Assembly: GCA_016928165.1 (NCBI GenBank)
Contig: JAFGLH010000118.1
Location: forward strand, 1 to 60,564
Source of the DNA: Pirellulales bacterium
GTDB taxonomy: Bacteria; Planctomycetota; Planctomycetia; Pirellulales; Thermoguttaceae
DNA: 60,564 nucleotides
Reading direction: 5' to 3'
The notes under the pieces are model-generated. The model searched no databases and was not told the DNA's origin. It was given only the letters and a program-made list of their open reading frames with translations. The position numbers were made by a program, and so were the translations under genes. Positions 18,145 to 27,339 of this stretch are shown one piece after another. Each line of letters starts with the position of its first letter. Positions within the stretch are counted from its first letter, which is position 1.

Positions 18145-18418
18145 CGCGACCCCCTCCCGAGCTGCATTGCCATGCCCGCACAAGTATAGCCCTAAAGGAC
18201 GGCTACCACAATTCCTTCAGCTTGGGCCTTCAGTTGAGGCGAGTTTTCTCCCGTTATATAACACCCGCCGGAAAAAATCCTCTGCCGCCCCCGCGTTCCT
18301 TTTCCATTGTCCCACAGCGACTTACGTCTACCCGCGGCAAATTCCGACCGGCGTTCGGAAAAAAACTCCTAGCAAGTGTTAATTACCATAGAAGGAGTAT
18401 CCCTTTTCGAGAGAACTC

Positions 18419-18970
18419 TTGCGGGAAGACCTCGTGACCGCTCCACGCGCCAACGACGAATTTTTGCGGCGTTTCGTCCGTGCCCAGCAGGATTTGTACG
18501 CCTATATCCTCACGCTGGTTCCGAACATCGCCGACGCCCAAGACATACTCCAAGAAACGGCGATAGCGCTGTGGGGCAAGGCGGATGAGTATCGGATGGA
18601 GGAGCCGTTCATGCCCTGGGCGGCCCGCTTCGCCTGGTTTCAGGTCCGCAAGTTTCGCATGTACCAGGCGCGGCGGCACCGGCATGTCGTCGCGCTCAGC
18701 GACGAAGCGCTCAGCGCGTTGGCGGCGGATCGGGCGGAGTTCGAGTCCGAGGCGGCCGACCGCGACCGCATCCTGCAACGGTGCGTCGAGAAGCTCGCCG
18801 ACGCCGACCGCGGACTGCTCGCCAAACGCTACGACAAAGACATATCGATCCGCGAAGTCGCCCGTCAACAGGGCGTGGAACCCTCGCAACTTTACAAGCG
18901 CCTGGGGCTGATCCGACAGGCGCTGCTGGATTGCGTCCATCAAACCATCACTGAAGAGCGGAGCAAATAG
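18419..18970 (+). CDS. ECF-type sigma-70 family RNA polymerase sigma factor
   Basis: A short sigma factor of about 180 residues. Region 2 is visible as FLRRFVRAQQDLYAYILTLV, PNIADAQDILQETAIALW and PWAARFAWFQVRKFRMYQAR. Region 4 is LADADRGLLAKRYDKDISIREVARQQGVEPSQLYKRLGLIRQALLDCV, a helix-turn-helix that reads -35 elements. It resembles the planctomycete/verrucomicrobial expanded sigma subfamily. No ATG fits: either the TTG at 18419 (GAGAG upstream) or the GTG at 18434 starts it. The stop is 5 nt before the FecR-domain gene, so the pair is an operon, and the FecR protein is probably its signalling partner. Confidence 0.9.
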   Translation: MREDLVTAPRANDEFLRRFVRAQQDLYAYILTLVPNIADAQDILQETAIALWGKADEYRMEEPFMPWAARFAWFQVRKFRMYQARRHRHVVALSDEALSALAADRAEFESEAADRDRILQRCVEKLADADRGLLAKRYDKDISIREVARQQGVEPSQLYKRLGLIRQALLDCVHQTITEERSK

Positions 18971-18975
18971 ACCTC

Positions 18976-20640
18976 ATGCCGGCCCCCGATCGCACCACCG
19001 CCGAACTGCTCGCCGCGCTTTGCGACGAGACCATCTTGCCCGACGAGTTGCGGCGGCTCGACAGGCTGATCTGCGCCGACGCCGATGTCCGCCGCCAATA
19101 CGTGGAATATCTCGATTTGCACGCCCGGCTGAGTTGCAGTCTTCATCGCCCCGGAGAGATTTTCGACAAAGAAACGGGAGATGGTGCGTTTGAGTCCGTT
19201 GAGCCGCCGTTTGCGGTTTCTTCCCTCTTCCCTCCCCGCTCTCCCCTCTCCCATACATTTGTCGGCAGTCCGCTCTTTTCGTACATGGCCGCCACGGTGA
19301 TTTTATGCATGATGTTGCTCGGCGGTTGGGCCTATAAAATCTCTCACGCCCCTTCCCGCCCTTATGCCGCGACTTATCAGACGCAAGAACACCCTGCTTA
19401 CGTGGGCAGAATAACTGGAATGTACGATTGCCGGTGGGCAGATTCAGGGACGAAGACTTTCATCGGCGCGTCGACGCCGCTGGAGCGCGAATACGTGCTG
19501 GCCTCGGGATGTCTGGAAATAACCTATAAAAGCGGCTCGCGAGTAATCCTCGAAGGGCCGTGTGCGTACAAAATTGAGTCTTCCTCCGGCGGTTTTCTGA
19601 AACACGGAAAGTTGACGGCCCGGATTGAGCATCAAGGGTCGGCCGCTTCGGCGGATGGCGCCAAACCGCAAGCGGTATTTGCCGTCAAGACTCCCACCGC
19701 CGCCGTTATCGACCTCGGCACCGAGTTCGGTGTCGCTGTCGGCGAAAACGGCGACACAACCGCGCACGTTTTCCAAGGAACGGTGAAAGTTGAGACGCTG
19801 GGCGGCGCTCTGGCAATGTTGAGCGCGGGCGAGTCGGTTCTCGTGACCAAGGACGTCGCCAAAAAGATGCGTTTCACCAAGCCCGCGGCCGTGCCGACGT
19901 TCGTCCGCACATTGGTTCGGCCGATCGAGCAACTCGATCTGTTGGATGTAATCGCCGGCGGCGACGGAATGAGTCGGCGCCGCGAACGGGGACTCGATCC
20001 GACCACCGGCATGGAAGACCCGTTGTTCGTCCTGGGCGAGCGTATCGGCGACGGGAAATATCATCCGGTTTCTTGGCATCGACTGATCGACGGCGTGTTC
20101 ATTCCGGGCAACGGACCGATGCAAATCGATTCGACCGGCGGCGCGTTCGACGGATTCCGCGCGACCTCCGGCAGCACCTGGGGGTCGATCTGGCCGCGGG
20201 CGGCCGAAACCGATCCGGCCTCCGAACGCCGAGGCTGGATATACGAAATCGAACGGAGCGAACAATTCATGCCCCAGCGGCTGGGGATGATCGGCGTCTG
20301 CCCGAACGTGGGCTGGACGTTTGACCTGGCGGCAGTGCGAAAGATGTACAAAGCGGCTCGGCCCGTTCGGCTGCAAACAGTCGCCGGCTTGGGCGACCGG
20401 GTCGATTTCGCTGACCCCTTCGACGGAATGATCGACCTCTGGGTGATCGTCGATGGACAGCCGCGATTTAAGCGGTTGGGCATGACGCGACAGGACGGAA
20501 CCGCTCGGATCGACGTGGAACTGAAAGCGACGGATCGCTTCCTCACCTTGGCCGTCGCCGACGGCGGCGACGGCCAAGCGGCCGACTGGGTGCTATTCGG
20601 CGATCCCGTCTTGAAATTGGAGCCGATCGAGAAACCGTAG
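18976..20640 (+). CDS. FecR-domain transmembrane protein, probable partner of the ECF sigma factor
   Basis: The protein has 554 residues. Residues 1-55 look like an anti-sigma-type cytoplasmic domain (LLAALCDETILPDELRRLDR). One membrane helix follows (SYMAATVILCMMLLGGWAY, about residues 97-115). A FecR-like beta domain spans about 170-300 (SGCLEITYKSGSRVILEGP, AVKTPTAAVIDLGTEFGVAV, VFQGTVKVE, LSAGESV), then a C-terminal extracytoplasmic domain of unknown type. In planctomycetes such proteins typically follow an ECF sigma gene; a role in surface signalling is inferred. The gene lies directly downstream of the sigma factor and upstream of PEP-CTERM and prepilin-like surface proteins that it may control. 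Confidence 0.85.
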   Translation: MPAPDRTTAELLAALCDETILPDELRRLDRLICADADVRRQYVEYLDLHARLSCSLHRPGEIFDKETGDGAFESVEPPFAVSSLFPPRSPLSHTFVGSPLFSYMAATVILCMMLLGGWAYKISHAPSRPYAATYQTQEHPAYVGRITGMYDCRWADSGTKTFIGASTPLEREYVLASGCLEITYKSGSRVILEGPCAYKIESSSGGFLKHGKLTARIEHQGSAASADGAKPQAVFAVKTPTAAVIDLGTEFGVAVGENGDTTAHVFQGTVKVETLGGALAMLSAGESVLVTKDVAKKMRFTKPAAVPTFVRTLVRPIEQLDLLDVIAGGDGMSRRRERGLDPTTGMEDPLFVLGERIGDGKYHPVSWHRLIDGVFIPGNGPMQIDSTGGAFDGFRATSGSTWGSIWPRAAETDPASERRGWIYEIERSEQFMPQRLGMIGVCPNVGWTFDLAAVRKMYKAARPVRLQTVAGLGDRVDFADPFDGMIDLWVIVDGQPRFKRLGMTRQDGTARIDVELKATDRFLTLAVADGGDGQAADWVLFGDPVLKLEPIEKP

Positions 20641-20644
20641 TAGG

Positions 20645-20665
20645 ACAGGTTGACAACCTGCCCCA
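20645..20665 (+). terminator. Hairpin after the FecR-domain gene
   Basis: ACAGGTTGACAACCTGCCCC contains CAGGTTG/CAACCTG arms just after the stop codon. There is no T-run, so it may be a processed 3' end rather than a true terminator. Confidence 0.4.
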
Positions 20666-20799
20666 CATGCAAAAAGGAGGCGTGACTTATGAAGTGACGT
20701 GCGTCGGAACGGTGCGAGGCGTTTTGGGCGGACCGGCCGCCCGCATAAATCCAGACGAAGTGATGTTTATTTAACACCTTTTTTCGAGGAGATGTATCA

Positions 20800-22041
20800 A
20801 TGTTATTCAAAAAACTTTTCACCGCGCTGTTTGTGATCGGAGTAGTCCTCTCGATGACGGTGGCAGCCCAAGCGCACAGTTGGTTTGACGTAAGCTCGGG
20901 CGACTGGGGAACAGCAGCCAACTGGACCGACGATGCGGAGCCCACGGCGAGCGATTATGCCTCCATCGGCAGTCTTGAACCCGGTTACATTTACAATCCG
21001 GCCACCTGCTACGTCACGCAATCCGGCGAGGTGGCTACTGGTGTTACAGTCGGTCACGGCGGGACCGGCACCCTCTACATCACCGGCGGAACTCTGACGA
21101 TGGCGAACGATTACAGAATCGGACGAATTCAGTTCGATTGGGGCGACGCAACCGGTACCGTCTATCAATCCGGCGGCGAGGTTTCCCAGACGTCCACCCT
21201 ATCCGCGAGGATGACGGCCCTCGGTTGGGGCAACGGCGACGCCGGTTATTACAACATGAGCGGCGGTTCGCTGGACGTTAAAGGCGGGCGCGGCCTCGTG
21301 GTCGGGATCTGCGGATACGGTGAATTCAACCTCTCCGAAACGGGAGCGGTAACAGTTAACAAAAACCTATGGGTTGCCGGCGATGTGATCGGTTATCTGC
21401 CTCCGAGCGGCTATGACTACGGCACAACCGCCGAATCCGAGGGTTACGTAAACCAAAGCGGCGGATCCATGACGATCAGCGACCACCTGTACGTCGGCTA
21501 TAAAGGCGTCGGCGAGTACAACATCTCCGGCGGCTCGCTATCGGTTGACGACTACGTCTATATTGGCACCAGTACAGGTACCGGCAAGTTCGAGGTCGAA
21601 GACGTAACCGCCATGATTAGCTGGAACGGCTCGGCGACGATCGGGGCCAACGGCACGCTCTCTTACGTCGCCTCGGCCGGCGGAGTCAGCGACATCGCCC
21701 TCGACTACGCGGCCGGCACGCTGACCATCAACGCCGCCGCCGCGCTGTCGTTCGACCTGTCCGCCATGTCCTCGGCCGTCAACGACATCCTGCTGATCGA
21801 CAACTACGGCGCCGACGCCATCTCGGGCACGTTCGCCAGCTACGGCGAAGGCGACACCGTCCACACCTTCGGCGACGGCTCGTACTACACGCTGACCTAC
21901 GTTTACGACGCCGGCACCGACGTGTCCGCCGCCAACGACATGGCGTTGGTCGCCAATCCCATCCCCGAGCCGTCCACCTTGGCGTTGCTCGCCGCCGGAC
22001 TGATCGGGCTGTTGGCCTACGCTTGGAGGAAACGCAAGTAA
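20800..22041 (+). CDS. PEP-CTERM sorted surface protein with glycine-rich beta repeats
   Basis: This exported protein has 413 residues. A signal peptide (KKLFTALFVIGVVLSMTVAAQA) leads into imperfect repeats of the type YITGGTLTMANDYRIG, YNMSGGSLDVKGG, YNISGGSLSVDD and YVGYKGVGEYN, which are typical of beta-helix stalks. The C-terminus has the PEP-CTERM sorting tail: IPEPSTLALL, a hydrophobic helix (AAGLIGLLAYAW) and RKRK. Such tails are processed by an exosortase, not present here, and released to the exterior. GAGGAG lies 8 nt before the ATG. It probably belongs to the extracellular matrix; the ligand is unknown. Confidence 0.9.
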   Translation: MLFKKLFTALFVIGVVLSMTVAAQAHSWFDVSSGDWGTAANWTDDAEPTASDYASIGSLEPGYIYNPATCYVTQSGEVATGVTVGHGGTGTLYITGGTLTMANDYRIGRIQFDWGDATGTVYQSGGEVSQTSTLSARMTALGWGNGDAGYYNMSGGSLDVKGGRGLVVGICGYGEFNLSETGAVTVNKNLWVAGDVIGYLPPSGYDYGTTAESEGYVNQSGGSMTISDHLYVGYKGVGEYNISGGSLSVDDYVYIGTSTGTGKFEVEDVTAMISWNGSATIGANGTLSYVASAGGVSDIALDYAAGTLTINAAAALSFDLSAMSSAVNDILLIDNYGADAISGTFASYGEGDTVHTFGDGSYYTLTYVYDAGTDVSAANDMALVANPIPEPSTLALLAAGLIGLLAYAWRKRK

Positions 22042-22084
22042 AAACACCTCCCCTCCCCCGCTCGCGGGAGAGGGGACAAAGATT

Positions 22085-22113
22085 TTGGGGTGACATTTCA
22101 AATGCCACCCCAA
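22085..22113. repeat. Family B palindrome nested within a GGGGTGAGGGCGGTT repeat
   Basis: TTGGGGTGACATTT-CAAATGCCACCCCAA is a family B variant. It is flanked by the CCCCTCCCCCGCTCGCGGGAG-type repeat (22047-22080) and GGGGGTGAGGGCGGTT (22124-22141), and then by a GGCGGCGCAAGCGACGCGCC-type stem. The 180-nt gap between the two PEP-CTERM genes is essentially all repeat. Confidence 0.65.
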
Positions 22114-22222
22114 CAAATATAGCCGGGGGTGAGGGCGGTTGGCGGCGCAAGCGACGCGCCGAACGCCGCCCTCGCCCTAATGTTTTCATTCGGAAGAGGT
22201 AGATTTCGCGTAATCGACACCC

Positions 22223-23143
22223 ATGAAAAACGCACTTTTCACCGTCGTCTTAATGCTCGGCCTTGCCCTGTCGGCGGCGCAGGCCGAGGCGGCCGCGAAG
22301 GTCTTCCTGCTCGGCGGCCAATCGAACATGGCGGGCGTGGGTGGATATCCAGGCGGGATGATCAACGGCGAAACCATTCCGCCCGAACCAGCCATGCCGG
22401 CACCGTACAACGTAGCCCAACCGGACGTGCAATTCTGGTACAACAACGCCTGGACCGACCTGCGCCCCGGCTTCGGATACCAATCCACCGAGTTCGGCCC
22501 GGAAGTGACTTTCGGGTATCGGTTGAACGAACTCTTTCCCGACGACGACATTTATCTGGTCAAATACGCCGTCAGTGGCGCGAATCTGGCCGTCGATTGG
22601 AACCCCGGCGGCGGAACATGTTACAACACCTTCAAATCGACGGTCAACGCCGCCTTGCAGAACCTTTCCAACAACGGCCGCGACCCGGTGGTCGCCGGCA
22701 TGATCTGGATGCAGGGCGAAAGCGATGCCCATAATTCCACGTACGCGCCGCTGTACGGAACGAATCTGGCCAGCTTGATCAACACCGTGCGGAGCGATTT
22801 CTCCGCGCCGGAAATGCAATTCGTCGTCGGACGGATTACCAACGTCTATGCATGGGGGACCGAGGCCGACATGGCGTTGGTCCGCACCGCCCAGGAAGCC
22901 GTGCCGGGCATCGTCGGCGACGCCTCGTGGATCAACACCGACGACCTGCAAGTCGTTTACACGGGCCATTACGGTACCGAAGGGCAAGTCAATCTGGGAA
23001 TCCGCTTCGCCAACGAGTTCATCGTGCCCGAGCCGTCGTCGCTGACGTTGTTGGCGGTGCTTTTTTTGAGTATGGCGTTCATGGGATCGCTAATTCGTAT
23101 TTTACACAAACGAAAGCGACAAGGACCGATTGGTTGCATATAA
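22223..23143 (+). CDS. SGNH-type esterase (sialate O-acetylesterase-like) with PEP-CTERM tail
   Basis: The 306-residue secreted protein starts with a signal peptide (ALFTVVLMLGLALSAAQAEA, start MKN). The catalytic block FLLGGQSNMAG carries the Ser of the GQSNM motif used by carbohydrate acetylesterases of the SASA family. GMIWMQGESDA is the second family block. The C-terminus is a PEP-CTERM signal: VPEPSSLTLLAVLFLSMAFM then basic RILHKRKRQ. It presumably removes acetyl groups from polysaccharides at the cell surface. No strong ribosome site is seen before the ATG. Confidence 0.88.
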   Translation: MKNALFTVVLMLGLALSAAQAEAAAKVFLLGGQSNMAGVGGYPGGMINGETIPPEPAMPAPYNVAQPDVQFWYNNAWTDLRPGFGYQSTEFGPEVTFGYRLNELFPDDDIYLVKYAVSGANLAVDWNPGGGTCYNTFKSTVNAALQNLSNNGRDPVVAGMIWMQGESDAHNSTYAPLYGTNLASLINTVRSDFSAPEMQFVVGRITNVYAWGTEADMALVRTAQEAVPGIVGDASWINTDDLQVVYTGHYGTEGQVNLGIRFANEFIVPEPSSLTLLAVLFLSMAFMGSLIRILHKRKRQGPIGCI

Positions 23144-23155
23144 TGGACTAATGTC

Positions 23156-24286
23156 ATGAAATCATATTTAACAATTAGCGGCAAAATAATTACACGGCGG
23201 AAAAGCGTTTCCCGCCGCGACCGCAGTCGCGAGACGTTTCCCGAATCCCCGCTTCGACCTGGTTTCACTTTGGTGGAACTCCTTGTTGTAATCACGATCA
23301 TCGGCATCTTGATCGCGCTGCTGCTACCGGCCGTGCAGGCGGCCCGCGAGGCCGCCAGAAGGTTGCAGTGCCAAAACCACCTCAAGCAGATCGGGCTGGC
23401 CTTCCACAATCATCACGACCAGCACGGCTTCTTCCCGACCGGCGGCTGGGGTTGCTATTGGGTGGGCGATCCCGACCGCGGATTCGGCAAGGAACAAACC
23501 GGCGGCTGGACATACACCATCCTGCCGTTCATCGAGTCGGAAGCCCTCTTCATGCTTCCGGCCGACGGCGACGCCAAAGAGGTGACCGATCAACAAAGGG
23601 CCGGCGCGAAAATACTGGTCGAAACGCCGCTGTCGTTCCTGTATTGTCCTTCGCGACGGGCGGTCACCACGTATCCTTACGTCTACAACGGCCCGCACAT
23701 TCTCTACAACGCCAATACGCCCGCCTACGCGGCCCGGACCGACTACGCCGCCTGCGCCGGGACGCGCACATTTTCGATCGGCGATTTTGCCGGCCACGTT
23801 CCCCGCACCGCCGGGACCGCGGGGCTTACACTGGGCGACTCGCCTTCTTTCCCCTGGTTTAACGCCGACGAGGTCAACTTCAACGGCGTTTGCTATCAGC
23901 GCAGCGAAGTGCGAATGTCGGACATCAGCGACGGCGCCAGCAACACGTACATGGTCGGCGAGCGAAGCGTCAATCCAGACCATTACCTGGACGGCCTTGC
24001 CCCGCAAGACGCGTTTCCCGTGTACACGGGGGACGGCCGCGGCTCCTTTGCGCAAACGGTCAGTATAATCCCCGACGGTTCGACGATACCCGAAGCGACG
24101 CACCTCCCCTGCCAGGACCAGCCGGGCGTGGATACGCTCGGCTTCGGCAGCGCCCATTCAACCGGCATCCACATGGCGATGTGCGACGGCTCGGTGCGGA
24201 TGATCAGCTACTCGATCGACCCAATTACGCACGATCGGCTGGCCAACCGAAAAGACGGCTATGTAATCGACGCAAACAGCTTCTAG
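23156..24286 (+). CDS. DUF1559 protein with prepilin-type cleavage/methylation leader
   Basis: This 376-residue member of the family is greatly expanded in planctomycetes. The type IV pilin-like segment [20 protein letters not shown] is followed by [20 protein letters not shown], then the DUF1559 body ([36 protein letters not shown]) and the C-terminal [21 protein letters not shown]. The leader before the cleavage glycine is about 36 residues, much longer than the usual 5-15. It is encoded by a short palindrome (23216-23231), which suggests the natural start was displaced or the leader expanded by a repeat. Its function is probably a pseudopilin-like surface or secretion structure. Confidence 0.9.
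   Translation: MKSYLTISGKIITRRKSVSRRDRSRETFPESPLRPGFTLVELLVVITIIGILIALLLPAVQAAREAARRLQCQNHLKQIGLAFHNHHDQHGFFPTGGWGCYWVGDPDRGFGKEQTGGWTYTILPFIESEALFMLPADGDAKEVTDQQRAGAKILVETPLSFLYCPSRRAVTTYPYVYNGPHILYNANTPAYAARTDYAACAGTRTFSIGDFAGHVPRTAGTAGLTLGDSPSFPWFNADEVNFNGVCYQRSEVRMSDISDGASNTYMVGERSVNPDHYLDGLAPQDAFPVYTGDGRGSFAQTVSIIPDGSTIPEATHLPCQDQPGVDTLGFGSAHSTGIHMAMCDGSVRMISYSIDPITHDRLANRKDGYVIDANSF
23216..23231. repeat. Family D palindrome inside the DUF1559 leader
   Basis: CGCGACCGCAGTCGCG, flanked by GCGTTTCCC and GACGTTTCCC direct repeats, encodes part of [14 protein letters not shown] upstream of the prepilin cleavage site. Confidence 0.55.
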
Positions 24287-24302
24287 TCATCACACCATCC
24301 TT

Positions 24303-24325
24303 GTTCCCATGCTCCGCATGGGAAC
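24303..24325. repeat. Palindrome GTTCCCATGC-TCC-GCATGGGAAC
   Basis: A perfect 10-bp inverted repeat between the DUF1559 gene and the beta-helix gene. It probably acts as a 3'-end hairpin for the former. It supplies a misleading ATG (24309) for the next gene. Confidence 0.65.
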
Positions 24326-24359
24326 GCACCGCCCGGACAATCCGCGTCCGTTTGTACTA

Positions 24360-26831
24360 ATGGACACCTCCACCAAACCGCGTCGTTGCCTAATGTCGCT
24401 AATCGGCGTCTCGATTTTGGTTTTCTGCGTCGGCCCTGCGTTAGCCGCCGAACAGCCCCGGCCAGGTTGGCTGAACGTCGCCGACTTCGGCGCTTCGGGA
24501 TCCGAGTATGAGACCACGGCATCCACCACGGCCGGCTCGCGGCAAATCACCGTGGCCGATCCGGGCGATTTCCAGCCCGGTCAGGGCGTGACCGTCGTCG
24601 GCGGACACGTCCGACACACCGCGCCGCAACTCTGGAGCGGCGGACCGCCTTACGACAACTCGAAACCGCTCGACGGCTCGGTCGAGGTCCGCGGCTACGA
24701 CGGCGCCCGCGGTCGACGCGTCGTCTATCTGCTCGACATCGCTCCTTCTTCCAAGCCGGTGTTCCGCTGGACCGACGACCTGGGGCGTTCGTGGCACGAA
24801 ACCGTGGAAATCAACCACGACTGGCATCCATTGGGCAACGGAGTCGAGGTCAAACTGAATCCGCGCGATTGGAATAAAGGATACGTCATATCCTTCGCCG
24901 CCGAGAATATGCTTACAACCGTCATCGAAAAGATCGACGGCACCGTCGTGACGCTCCGCGACGCTCCCAACCGAACGAGCGTAAAAGCGACGCTTCGCCA
25001 TTGCGACGACCGGGCCTTGTGCGCCGCGATCGAAACGGCGATCAAGCGGAAACGCAACGTTTGGATTCCCGCCGGCCGCTACCGCCTCGACCGCCGCGTA
25101 ATGGTTCGCAATCCCGAGGGAATCACCATCGAGGGCGAAAACGCCGCCACTACAACCTTCGACATCAGCGATGGTCAAGGGCCTTGCCTAGTGCTCAGCG
25201 GCGGCCGTGAAGTAACAGTCCGCAACTTGCGCTTCGTCGGTTTTATGGGTTTTGACCGCCGCGATCAGGCCGGACGCATCCCCACGCGCGGCGCCGAGGC
25301 CATCTGGGGCTTCTTTCTCGACCTCTGCAACGGCGTGACCATCGGCGGCACGGAACGAGTGCTGGTGGAAAACTGCCACGCCAGCCGGATGTCCGGCGAG
25401 TGCTTCGTCTCAGCTTGTCCGGGACGGGGAATAAAACCATCCCGGCCGCAAGACGAATCAACAGCCGACGAAGATTACTCGCTCGTCTGGAAAGTCAATC
25501 CGCACGGCGGACACACCATCTCGACCACCTATCTGCGCTGCTCGGTTACGGACTCGGCGCGGAACGCCTTCAACGACGTCACCTGCGGCCCGGAAAACAC
25601 GAACGTCATCCAATGCCGCATCGTCGACGTGGGCGGATGCACTTGGGAGGGTGCCTCGCGGTTCATCCGCTTTACGGGCAACTACGTCCGCAACGCCGGC
25701 ACCGTGGCCATCGGAAACCTCGGCGTGGCAAACCGCGACGCCTCCTTCGATAAGCTCGGCGCTGGCCAGCACGTCGTCGCCGGCAACACCTTCGAGAGCA
25801 GCATTTGCTACGGCGGCTGCGCGGTGCGGGCATCCGCCGGCGCCACGCAAGTCATCGTCAGCAACAACCACTTCGTCAACTTCAACTCATCCGGCGTGGA
25901 AATGCTTTCCCAGACCGGCGATCAGCACTTCCCCAGCTCCAACGCGGCGGTGCTGGGAAACAGTTTTGACATGACCAGCGTCGGTCGAAAACCGGCTGCT
26001 CGGCACGCCATAAAGATTAGTGCCTCCGACACCATAGCGGCTGACAACCAGATTTACGTTCGCGGCCGACGCGATCCGGCGCTTACCGGGATAATTGTTC
26101 TCGAACCGGCCCGAAACGTCATCGTCCACGACAACCTGATCCGCAACTGCGTCGCGGGCTTCGTCGCCGGGCGGCTGACGTCTTCCATCGGGCAAGTGAT
26201 CGACCAAAAGACCTTCATTCGCGGCGGCCACTGGCTGTCCATCGCCCTGCCGCTGGTCCGCGACGACTCGCACGGCTACCGCGGCTGGAACATCGTCTGG
26301 ATAAAAGACGAGCGGCCGGACGGCGCGTCTGTCATCGAGTCCTTCGATCGAACGACTCGCCGCTTCACGCTCCGCGAACCGCGGGAGATGCGGCCGGGCG
26401 ACCGCTTCGAGGTCTATCCGCCCGGCGGCGCCGATTGGGCAATCCACGACAACGTCATCACAAATTGCCTCCGCCCGGCGGTGTTGGACTGCTACGGCAG
26501 TCCGACCACCGTCTTCCAAAACAACCAACTCACTCGCGGCGATGAAACGGGCGTCGAACAAGCGGTCGAGATTTGCGGCCGATGGAACCTGATCGGCAAC
26601 CGCTTTTTCGGCTTCAACGAGCAGGGCCGTGCTGCCTTGTCGCTCCATCCCGACCGACAAGGCAATCCGCCGAGGAACCTCTATCTAAACAACGTCTTCG
26701 AGCGTTGCCGGCGGGTGGTTCGGGAGAGCCAAGCGGGGCTTTGGCGGGCGGCCGTCACGAAGGGGAATATATTCCTCGATTGCGGCGACGTTCCACCGCA
26801 AAACGCCGACTCCGCCGCAGAACCAATGTAA
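24360..26831 (+). CDS. Large secreted right-handed beta-helix protein (pectate-lyase-like fold)
   Basis: About 823 residues. An N-terminal signal peptide (KPRR followed by CLMSLIGVSILVFCVGPALA) is followed by LNVADFGASGS, the opening block of glycoside hydrolase 28/pectate-lyase superfamily beta-helices. Repeated strands such as VRNPEGITIEGENAATTTFD, VTVRNLRFVGFM and VIVSNNHFVNFNSSGVEM are typical of right-handed parallel beta helices. It is probably a polysaccharide lyase, hydrolase or epimerase, but no catalytic residues could be assigned. The ATG at 24360 is preferred over 24309, which lies in a repeat; 24393 is another candidate. It closes the plus-strand surface-protein block. Confidence 0.82.
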   Translation: MDTSTKPRRCLMSLIGVSILVFCVGPALAAEQPRPGWLNVADFGASGSEYETTASTTAGSRQITVADPGDFQPGQGVTVVGGHVRHTAPQLWSGGPPYDNSKPLDGSVEVRGYDGARGRRVVYLLDIAPSSKPVFRWTDDLGRSWHETVEINHDWHPLGNGVEVKLNPRDWNKGYVISFAAENMLTTVIEKIDGTVVTLRDAPNRTSVKATLRHCDDRALCAAIETAIKRKRNVWIPAGRYRLDRRVMVRNPEGITIEGENAATTTFDISDGQGPCLVLSGGREVTVRNLRFVGFMGFDRRDQAGRIPTRGAEAIWGFFLDLCNGVTIGGTERVLVENCHASRMSGECFVSACPGRGIKPSRPQDESTADEDYSLVWKVNPHGGHTISTTYLRCSVTDSARNAFNDVTCGPENTNVIQCRIVDVGGCTWEGASRFIRFTGNYVRNAGTVAIGNLGVANRDASFDKLGAGQHVVAGNTFESSICYGGCAVRASAGATQVIVSNNHFVNFNSSGVEMLSQTGDQHFPSSNAAVLGNSFDMTSVGRKPAARHAIKISASDTIAADNQIYVRGRRDPALTGIIVLEPARNVIVHDNLIRNCVAGFVAGRLTSSIGQVIDQKTFIRGGHWLSIALPLVRDDSHGYRGWNIVWIKDERPDGASVIESFDRTTRRFTLREPREMRPGDRFEVYPPGGADWAIHDNVITNCLRPAVLDCYGSPTTVFQNNQLTRGDETGVEQAVEICGRWNLIGNRFFGFNEQGRAALSLHPDRQGNPPRNLYLNNVFERCRRVVRESQAGLWRAAVTKGNIFLDCGDVPPQNADSAAEPM

Positions 26832-26872
26832 CACAGCCGCTAAATTCTTCCGCGCGGGTTTACGTAGAGGCG

Positions 26873-27339
26873 TCATTCATCTTTGCGCAACTGCTGTTCG
26901 GCCCACTTTCGCAGCCGACACACCATGTCCCGAGCACTCCGGCGCTCGAAATCCGGCGGCATCGGCAACATGTCGTAACGAAACGTGGTGCCGAATGGAG
27001 TCAGCACGTCCAACTGGTCGAGATCGGCTGGCACGGCGTGTCCAGCGTCGGACAGCAGGTCCATCAACTGCCGCAAGTTGTGGGTGCGGTGAAAAAGCGT
27101 TCCGACTTCCGACAGCACGGCTTTCAGATACTTCTCGGCTGCCTGCTGAGAACGTGTTTTGAAATTGAAAAATTAGCCCCCTCTCCCAAAGGGGAGAGGG
27201 GAGATTTTCAAAACACGCTCTGACAGTGAAAGCCGACAATCTCGTCACTTATCTGTTCGGACGCCAACACCTCGTCAACGAGCGCTTCGTCCTGGCAACC
27301 CTTGGCATACAACAACCTTGCCTGTTCATGCCGCTTCAT
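26873..27339 (-). pseudogene. HEPN-domain toxin gene, split by a mobile palindrome
   Basis: The 5' part (27339 down to 27224) encodes MKRHEQARLLYAKGCQDEAL then VDEVLASEQISDEIVGFHCQ. After a family A element comes QQAAEKYLKAVLSEVGTLFH and so on, to the stop at 26873. Removing the element with one TGA duplication (74 nt) restores a continuous 130-codon frame reading GFHCQQAAEKYLKAVL. That matches the HEPN-family block FHAQQAAEKxLKA. HEPN proteins paired with MNT nucleotidyltransferases act as RNase toxins in type VII toxin-antitoxin systems. As found, the product stops five codons into the element. Confidence 0.85.
27150..27220. mobile_element. Family A MITE-like palindromic element, copy 2 (inside the HEPN gene)
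   Basis: The left end is GAACGTGTTTTGAAATTGAA and the right end GATTTTCAAAACACGCTC. The interior hairpin is CCCCTCTCCC-AAAG-GGGAGAGGGG. TGA is duplicated at 27147-27149 and 27221-27223. The length is 71 bp with no coding capacity, so it must move with an external transposase. Confidence 0.9.

Noticed and set aside
19190-19265. Possible repeat-derived insertion in the FecR-domain protein (SLFPPRSPLSHTF)
   Set aside because: The CCCTCTTCCCTCCCC stretch faintly resembles the CCCCTCTCC repeats, but it has no palindrome and this linker is variable in the family.
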